This document shows positions 59,776 to 64,000 of a stretch of DNA of 64,000 bases, piece after piece. The translations under genes were made by a program, and so were the position numbers. The stretch's first letter is position 1; each line of letters starts with the position of its first letter. Source of the stretch: Metaruminococcus_A sp964607135 (GTDB lineage: Bacteria > Bacillota > Clostridia > Oscillospirales > Ruminococcaceae); the NCBI GenBank assembly GCA_964607135.1, contig CAZSIV010000010.1, forward strand, positions 9,326 through 73,325, read 5' to 3'. The notes below the pieces were generated by a model that had not been told where the DNA came from, made no database searches, and saw nothing but the letters and a program-made list of their open reading frames with translations.

Positions 59776-60216
59776 ATGCGAATCGAAATTCAGATCGACA
59801 GCTCATGCACCGAGCCGAAGATCGTGATCATGACAGCGTCGATGACGGAAGAGGTCGGCCGTATCGTAAAAAGACTGTCCGATGACCTTCCCCGGATTAT
59901 TACGGGGAGCAGAGGCGATGCAGTCGAGGTGCTGGAGCAGGCTGATTTGATCCATCTCTATGCGAATGCGGGGAAGGTCTTCGCCGTGACCGGGCAGGGG
60001 GAATACCGAGTCCGCCTCAGGCTCTACGAACTGGAAGAACGGCTCGATCCAAACAGCTTTGTCCGGATTTCGAATTCCGAAATCATCAACTTGAAAAAGG
60101 TCAAAAGCTTCGACCTGAGCTTTACAGGAACCATCTGCGTGAAATTGTCAAACGGCACGGTTACCTATGTTTCACGGCGGTATGTCTCTAAAATCAGGCA
60201 GATATTGGGAAGGTGA
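59776..60216 (+). CDS. LytTR-family DNA-binding protein
   Basis: A 146-residue protein. The C-terminal LytTR domain (about residues 50-146) has VRLRLYELEERLDPNSFVRISNSEIINLKKV and ends RRYVSKIRQILGR. The N-terminal 50 residues carry no receiver domain. ATG 59776 has GAGGAGG upstream. It is followed by a DUF3021 membrane protein 7 bases on. LytTR-DUF3021 pairs usually autoregulate, with the membrane protein as inhibitor. Confidence 0.9.
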   Translation: MRIEIQIDSSCTEPKIVIMTASMTEEVGRIVKRLSDDLPRIITGSRGDAVEVLEQADLIHLYANAGKVFAVTGQGEYRVRLRLYELEERLDPNSFVRISNSEIINLKKVKSFDLSFTGTICVKLSNGTVTYVSRRYVSKIRQILGR

Positions 60217-60223
60217 GGGGAAG

Positions 60224-60688
60224 ATGATGAAAAAGCAGATTGTTTTGCGCGGCGTTCTCGGCATCCCGGTGGGGATCACAATCGGCTGCCTGATTACAAT
60301 CGTTGTTTCGCTCGGCTGGGGACAGGGATATTATTCGCCCTGCGTGCCGGAACTTGCCGACATGATGGGGAACGAAATCAATGCGGTCGTTTTACAGACG
60401 CTTCTCTGCGCGCTGCTGGGCGCGGCTTTCGGGGCGTGCTCCGTTATATGGGAGATCGAAAGCTGGAGCATTGTCAAGCAGACGGGAATTTATTTCCTGA
60501 TTATTTCGGTCGTGATGCTGCCGACCGCCTATTTTCTGTACTGGATGGAGCACAGCGTTGCGGGGCTTCTCAGCTATTTCGGGATTTTTGCCGGAATCTT
60601 CATTGTGATCTGGCTTACACAGTATTTGATCGTGATGCGCAAGGTCAAAAAGCTGAATGCGAAGATCACAAAAAAGAGGGAAGAATAA
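60224..60688 (+). CDS. DUF3021 family membrane protein
   Basis: A 154-residue protein with four transmembrane helices (about residues 8-30, 50-72, 83-102, 112-135) and a basic C-terminal tail. It starts 7 bases after the LytTR gene, with AGGTGAGGGG as ribosome site. Family members sequester the partner LytTR regulator at the membrane. The stop codons of this gene and the convergent EamA gene are 8 bases apart. Confidence 0.85.
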   Translation: MMKKQIVLRGVLGIPVGITIGCLITIVVSLGWGQGYYSPCVPELADMMGNEINAVVLQTLLCALLGAAFGACSVIWEIESWSIVKQTGIYFLIISVVMLPTAYFLYWMEHSVAGLLSYFGIFAGIFIVIWLTQYLIVMRKVKKLNAKITKKREE

Positions 60689-60695
60689 AATCGTT

Positions 60696-61649
60696 TTAAG
60701 ACTCCGTTTTCTTACGCCCGGATTTCTCCCGGTTGACTAAAATGATCCCGGCGCAGGCCAAAGCCAGGGCAAATAAGATGTTGACGCTGAAGCCCTGATC
60801 GGGCAGGAAGAGAACCGAAAGGACGCTCCCGAAAACGGGGGTGAGGAAGTTGAAAACGCTGATCTTCCCTACAGGGTTGTACCGAAGCAGGGTGGCCCAG
60901 AGGACAAATGCGACCGAGGAGAGGAGCGCCAGGTACAAAAAGAGGGCCAGCGCCTCCCAGGTCGGGATGGCGATATGCCCGCCGCAGAGGAGCCCGATTG
61001 CGATCAAAGCCGCGCCGCCGATCATCAGCTGGTAGGCGGTAATCGTCGCAGGTTCGCCTTTAGAAGCCACATTTTTGCTGACGAGAGAACCCAGCGCAAA
61101 GGCGAGCGCCGAGAGGAGAACGCACCCTTCCCCCAGAAAGGAAAAGCCCTCCAGCCCGCCCCCCAGGTTGACGAGAACCACGCCGCCAAAGCCCAGCAGG
61201 CAGCCGACTGCTTTTTGCAGGGTGATCTTGTCGTCCCGATAGACGAAATGGGCGAGGATGACGATCATAAAGGTTGAGGTGGCGCTCAGGATTGAGCCTT
61301 TGACCCCGGTGGTGTAGCTCAACCCAATATAGAAAAAGATATATTGCAAGGAGGTTTGAATCAGCCCGATCAGGGTAATCCCGCCGATGTTCTTCCGGGT
61401 GGGATGAACCCATCTCCGGCCGGAAACGACGGCAAAGGCCAGGGTGAAAACGCCTGCCAGCCCAAACCGGCAGCCCGCAAAAAGGATTTTGGAGGGCAGG
61501 TCGTCGGTGGCGATCCGCAGCAGCTCGTAGCCGAGCTTCACGCCGGGGAAGGCGCTTCCCCAGAGCAGGGTACACAAAGCGGCGATGAGAAAAATGCTGA
61601 GTGGCTTTTTAAAAAACGATTCTGTCTGCAAGGCGTCCGCTCCATTCAT
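60696..61649 (-). CDS. EamA (DMT) family transporter
   Basis: A 317-residue protein with ten predicted helices in two EamA repeats (ALCTLLWGSAFPGVKLGYELL and GCVLLSALAFALGSLVSKN begin the halves). The family exports metabolites such as amino acids and can import sugars; the substrate is unknown. The ribosome site overlaps an operator-like repeat that recurs at the transcript start, suggesting tight control. Confidence 0.9.
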   Translation of the reverse strand: MNGADALQTESFFKKPLSIFLIAALCTLLWGSAFPGVKLGYELLRIATDDLPSKILFAGCRFGLAGVFTLAFAVVSGRRWVHPTRKNIGGITLIGLIQTSLQYIFFYIGLSYTTGVKGSILSATSTFMIVILAHFVYRDDKITLQKAVGCLLGFGGVVLVNLGGGLEGFSFLGEGCVLLSALAFALGSLVSKNVASKGEPATITAYQLMIGGAALIAIGLLCGGHIAIPTWEALALFLYLALLSSVAFVLWATLLRYNPVGKISVFNFLTPVFGSVLSVLFLPDQGFSVNILFALALACAGIILVNREKSGRKKTES

Positions 61650-61652
61650 TAA

Positions 61653-61666
61653 AATCGACTCTCATT
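61653..61666 (-). repeat. Operator-like repeat, copy at the start codon
   Basis: AATCGACTCTCATT (plus strand) differs in one base from 61695-61708. It covers the ribosome site just before the EamA start codon. Confidence 0.5.
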
Positions 61667-61694
61667 GATTATGAGGATGGGAAAGAACCGTGTG

Positions 61695-61708
61695 AATCGA
61701 TTCTCATT
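61695..61708 (-). repeat. Operator-like repeat, copy at the transcript start
   Basis: AATCGATTCTCATT (plus strand), placed right at the predicted +1 of the EamA promoter and part of the imperfect palindrome TGAGAATCGATTCACA. The form resembles Fur-type sites but is not a clear match. Confidence 0.5.
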
Positions 61709-61714
61709 TTTATC

Positions 61715-61743
61715 ATTATATCGTTTTTTGGAGGGAAAGACAA
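61715..61743 (-). promoter_or_regulatory. EamA gene promoter
   Basis: Minus-strand TTGTCT (about 61743-61738) and TATAAT at 61720-61715, 17-base spacer. Confidence 0.7.
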
Positions 61744-61804
61744 GTCGGAGAAAGTTTAGCATATCCCACGTGAAAGGGCAGATACTATCCCTGAGGTGAA
61801 AGAG

Positions 61805-62233
61805 ATGAGACAGGACAGACAGCTGTTGAATAAGATTTATCAAGACACCAAGATGGGGGAGGAAAATATCAACGTCCTTCTGAAATCGGTTGGAAATACC
61901 AAGCTGAGGAGCGATCTGATTACCCAGATGGAAGGATATGCAACGCTCAACGTCAAGGCGAAGAAGCAGATCTATGAGAACCGCGAAAATCCGGTGGAAG
62001 AATCCTTCTGGACCAAATTGATGGCGGGCGGGATGATCCGGGTCAATGCGGCGATGGCTTCCACCCCGGACAAAATCGCACGGATGATGATCGAGGGGAG
62101 CACGATGGGAATCGTGGAGGCAAAAAAAGCACTCAACCGCTGCAAAAGCGCCTCCCGCCCGGTGAGAAAACTCGCCGGCGAGGTCATCACCTTTGAGCAG
62201 AACAACATTGAAAGGCTCAAAGAATACCTTTGA
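61805..62233 (+). CDS. Small helical protein of unknown function
   Basis: A 142-residue, mostly alpha-helical, basic protein with no signal peptide or transmembrane segment. It begins MRQDRQLLNKIYQDTKMGEE; residues 75-115 include MIRVNAAMAS and STMGIVEAKKALNRC. The helical spacing suggests a four-helix bundle. No named family is recognised. ATG 61805 has TGAGGTG upstream. Upstream bases GCATA-N17-GATACTA (61759-61787) resemble a sporulation SigG/SigF promoter, but the leader would be very short. Confidence 0.75.
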   Translation: MRQDRQLLNKIYQDTKMGEENINVLLKSVGNTKLRSDLITQMEGYATLNVKAKKQIYENRENPVEESFWTKLMAGGMIRVNAAMASTPDKIARMMIEGSTMGIVEAKKALNRCKSASRPVRKLAGEVITFEQNNIERLKEYL

Positions 62234-62238
62234 CCGCC

Positions 62239-62274
62239 GAAAACCCGCCCGGGCAATGACTTGGGCGGGTTTTC
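62239..62274 (+). terminator. Terminator after the helical protein gene
   Basis: AAACCCGCCC...GGGCGGGTTTT stem-loop. Confidence 0.87.
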
Positions 62275-62276
62275 AG

Positions 62277-62304
62277 TTGCATTTTACCGAGAGTGTGGTA
62301 TCAT
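62277..62304 (+). promoter_or_regulatory. Promoter of the UPF0340 gene
   Basis: TTGCAT at 62277-62282 and TATCAT at 62299-62304 with a 16-base spacer, the same hexamers as the rpmE promoter. The leader contains the hairpin AGACCGCT/AGCGGTCT at 62366-62403. Confidence 0.65.
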
Positions 62305-62430
62305 AAATTGATAGAGAGCAGGAGAGAGCGCACTTGAGAGAATACAGGCGCTTTTTGTACTGCTGAGACCGCTTTTCGCGGCCAGTCCGTGTGGAGCGGT
62401 CTGAAAAACAAAAAGAAAGGAATGGCGCCG

Positions 62431-63012
62431 GTGAAAAAACGGCACCGTATGGCGGTTCAAATGCATCAGGAGATTGTGAGGCAGGTGCGCCAGGCGGCGG
62501 AAGAGCTGCTGGCTCTGACTTCCTGCCGGGAGCGCGATATCTTTGTGGTAGGCTGTTCCTCCAGTGAAATCCTCGGGGAGAAGATCGGCACTCATTCGAG
62601 CGAAGAGGCGGCGAAGGCGGTGCTGGATGGGATTTATCCGCTTTTGAAAGAGCGGGGAATCTACCTTGCGGCGCAGTGCTGCGAGCATCTCAACCGGGCG
62701 CTGATCCTGGAGCGGGAGGCGGCGGAATACTACCGTCTGCCCGTCTGCAACGTTCAGCCTCAGCCGAAGGCGGGGGGATCCTTCGCCACGGCGGCTTATG
62801 CAGCTTTTTCCGATCCGGCTGCGGTGGAAGCAGTGGAAGCGGCAGCGGGGATGGATATCGGCGACACCCTGATCGGGATGCATCTCCGTCCGGTGGCGGT
62901 TCCCGTCCGGCTGTCGGTGAAAAAAATCGGGGAGGCAAACCTCGTCTGTGCCCGCACCCGCCCCAAATTCATCGGCGGGGAGCGCGCGCATTACCGCCCG
63001 GAGCTGCTGTGA
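62431..63012 (+). CDS. UPF0340 (YwlG-type, TIGR01440) protein
   Basis: A 193-residue protein. The family blocks VVGCSSSEILGEKIGTHSS, AAQCCEHLNRALILE and IGMHLRPVAVPVRLS are present, with conserved cysteines. The fold and role are unknown. GTG 62431 is preferred because AGAAAGGA sits 9 bases upstream; ATG 62422 is too close to it. Followed after 13 bases by an SDR gene, likely one operon. Confidence 0.88.
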   Translation: MKKRHRMAVQMHQEIVRQVRQAAEELLALTSCRERDIFVVGCSSSEILGEKIGTHSSEEAAKAVLDGIYPLLKERGIYLAAQCCEHLNRALILEREAAEYYRLPVCNVQPQPKAGGSFATAAYAAFSDPAAVEAVEAAAGMDIGDTLIGMHLRPVAVPVRLSVKKIGEANLVCARTRPKFIGGERAHYRPELL

Positions 63013-63025
63013 GGAGGAAACACGG

Positions 63026-63787
63026 ATGAAGATAGCAATCGTCACCGGGGCGTCCTCGGGGATTGGGCGGCAGCTTGCCCTCAGAGCGGCGAAAGAATCC
63101 ATCGATGAACTCTGGGTGGTCGCCCGCCGGGAGGATCGTTTAAAAGAGCTGCAAGCGCTGATCCCGATTCCGGTCCGCCCGTTTGCCCTGGACTTGGAGC
63201 GGCGGGAAAGCGTGGAATGCCTTGAGCGGGCGCTCAAAAAGGAGAAGCCGGCGGTCACGCTGCTGGTAAACGCCGCCGGATTTTGTAAATTCGGCAAGAC
63301 AGCGGAACAGTCCAAAAAGGAGATTTTGGGGATGCTCGTCCTGAATGTCACGGCCCTGACTCTCATCACCCAGGCGGTTCTCCCGTTTATGAGGCGGGGC
63401 GGGCGGATTGTCCAGATCGCTTCGACCGCTGCATTTCAGCCTTTGCCGGGGATGAACGTTTACGCCGCATCCAAGGCCTATGTTCTGCATTATTCCCGGG
63501 CCCTGAACCGGGAGCTGAAACCGCGCGGGATCACCGTGACGGCGGTCTGCCCCGGCTGGACGAGGACGGAATTTTTCGACGTGGCAAAACGGACGGAGAA
63601 CCCCCGCGAGGTGAGCCGTTTTCCGCTGATGTCCCGCGCGGAGGACGTGGCCCGCACGGCGCTGAAGGACAGCCGGCACGGAAAAGACGTCTCGACCTGC
63701 GGCCTGCACAACAGGATCCACCGGCTCGGCGCGAAGCTGCTTCCCCACCGGCTCATCATGGCGGGATGGGAAAGGATGAAAAACTGA
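63026..63787 (+). CDS. Short-chain dehydrogenase/reductase
   Basis: A 253-residue classical SDR. The cofactor motif TGASSGIG is at residues 8-15, the NAG-like motif VNAAG at about 87-91, catalytic Ser in IASTAAF and YAASK (Tyr-x3-Lys) at about 150. The Arg-rich segment after the second strand suggests NADP. It starts 13 bases after the UPF0340 stop with GAGGAGG. The substrate is unknown. Confidence 0.93.
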   Translation: MKIAIVTGASSGIGRQLALRAAKESIDELWVVARREDRLKELQALIPIPVRPFALDLERRESVECLERALKKEKPAVTLLVNAAGFCKFGKTAEQSKKEILGMLVLNVTALTLITQAVLPFMRRGGRIVQIASTAAFQPLPGMNVYAASKAYVLHYSRALNRELKPRGITVTAVCPGWTRTEFFDVAKRTENPREVSRFPLMSRAEDVARTALKDSRHGKDVSTCGLHNRIHRLGAKLLPHRLIMAGWERMKN

Positions 63788-63909
63788 CGGACTGGGAACG
63801 GCATGATAACCGATGCTGCTTTCGAATGGTCGCTGCACAGCGAAAATGAATGGGAAATAGGATGGGACTGTTCTTCAGCAGATGGAGAATCCTGTCAGCT
63901 GTTAAGGTA

Positions 63910-63946
63910 GGAAGGCCGGCGTCTTTTTGACGCCGGCCTTCTTTGT
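63910..63946 (+). terminator. Terminator after the SDR gene
   Basis: GAAGGCCGGCGTC-TTTTT-GACGCCGGCCTTC stem-loop followed by TTTG. Confidence 0.85.
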
Positions 63947-63956
63947 TGTATAGTAA

Positions 63957-64000
63957 AACCACGCGATAGTCGCGTGGTTCAAAAAAGGTTAACCGATGAG
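63957..64000 (+). other. Palindrome at the window end, possible mobile-element edge
   Basis: AACCACGCGA-TAG-TCGCGTGGTT hairpin (63957-63979) followed by an A-run and, at the last bases, GATGAG that could begin a gene. Such a subterminal hairpin ahead of a start codon is typical of IS200/IS605-type elements, but the transposase is outside the window. Confidence 0.3.

Overview
The window looks like chromosomal DNA of an anaerobic, high-GC member of the Clostridia (Firmicutes), most likely from the gut-type Ruminococcaceae/Oscillospiraceae. The basis is strong AGGAGG ribosome sites, a T-box leader, a CIRCE-controlled groESL, MecA and a DacF-like DD-carboxypeptidase, rubrerythrin and ferredoxin-type aldo/keto reductase (anaerobe traits), YesMN-type two-component regulators beside GH43 xylosidases, and the Gram-positive order rpoB-rpoC-rpsL-rpsG-fusA-tuf. 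The genus cannot be fixed from sequence reading alone. No rRNA, tRNA, CRISPR array or prophage was seen.

Layout. 1-2090 (minus): an acyl-CoA synthetase running off the left edge, its XRE-cupin regulator and a complete T-box leader, then a small DUF378 membrane protein. 2223-5159 (plus): NERD-domain protein, aminotransferase, trpS. 5160-7325: a structured RNA candidate, rubrerythrin and a GT4 glycosyltransferase (minus). 7591-13667: two near-identical GH43 beta-xylosidases followed by a YesN/YesM two-component pair, a small xylan-oligosaccharide module. 13814-17271: D,D-carboxypeptidase, O-acetylhomoserine sulfhydrylase, metallophosphoesterase. 17531-19579: groESL. 19580-27712: nucleoside hydrolase, ECF sigma/anti-sigma pair, Gfo/Idh/MocA oxidoreductase, OmpR-type two-component system and HtrA protease. 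28215-31561: AEC transporter, aldo/keto reductase, ribulose-phosphate epimerase, with MecA convergent to it.

32385-35955 is the most unusual part: three overlapping or closely spaced membrane genes homologous to RnfD, RnfE and RnfA, without RnfB, RnfC or RnfG. They appear to have lost the flavin-attachment threonine motif and three of the four cysteines that hold the intramembrane iron-sulfur cluster. A membrane-anchored DUF4015-like TIM-barrel protein follows. Then come phosphoglucomutase, L31, a YigZ-family protein, a second copy of the structured RNA, dgt, dnaG, rpoD, an Rrf2 regulator, and the RNA polymerase/str genes to tuf at 56453.

56704-64000 holds accessory metabolic and regulatory genes: an epimerase, a LUD protein, a beta-lactamase-fold hydrolase, a LytTR/DUF3021 pair, an EamA transporter with a repeated operator-like sequence, a small helical protein, a UPF0340 protein, a short-chain dehydrogenase, and at the very end a palindrome that may be the edge of a mobile element.

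The points most worth following are the apparently cofactor-less Rnf-like cluster, the T-box placed in front of an acyl-CoA synthetase operon (fitting amino-acid synthesis from branched or aromatic acids), the two-copy structured RNA after trpS and before dgt, and a pseudoknot-like leader upstream of the AEC transporter.
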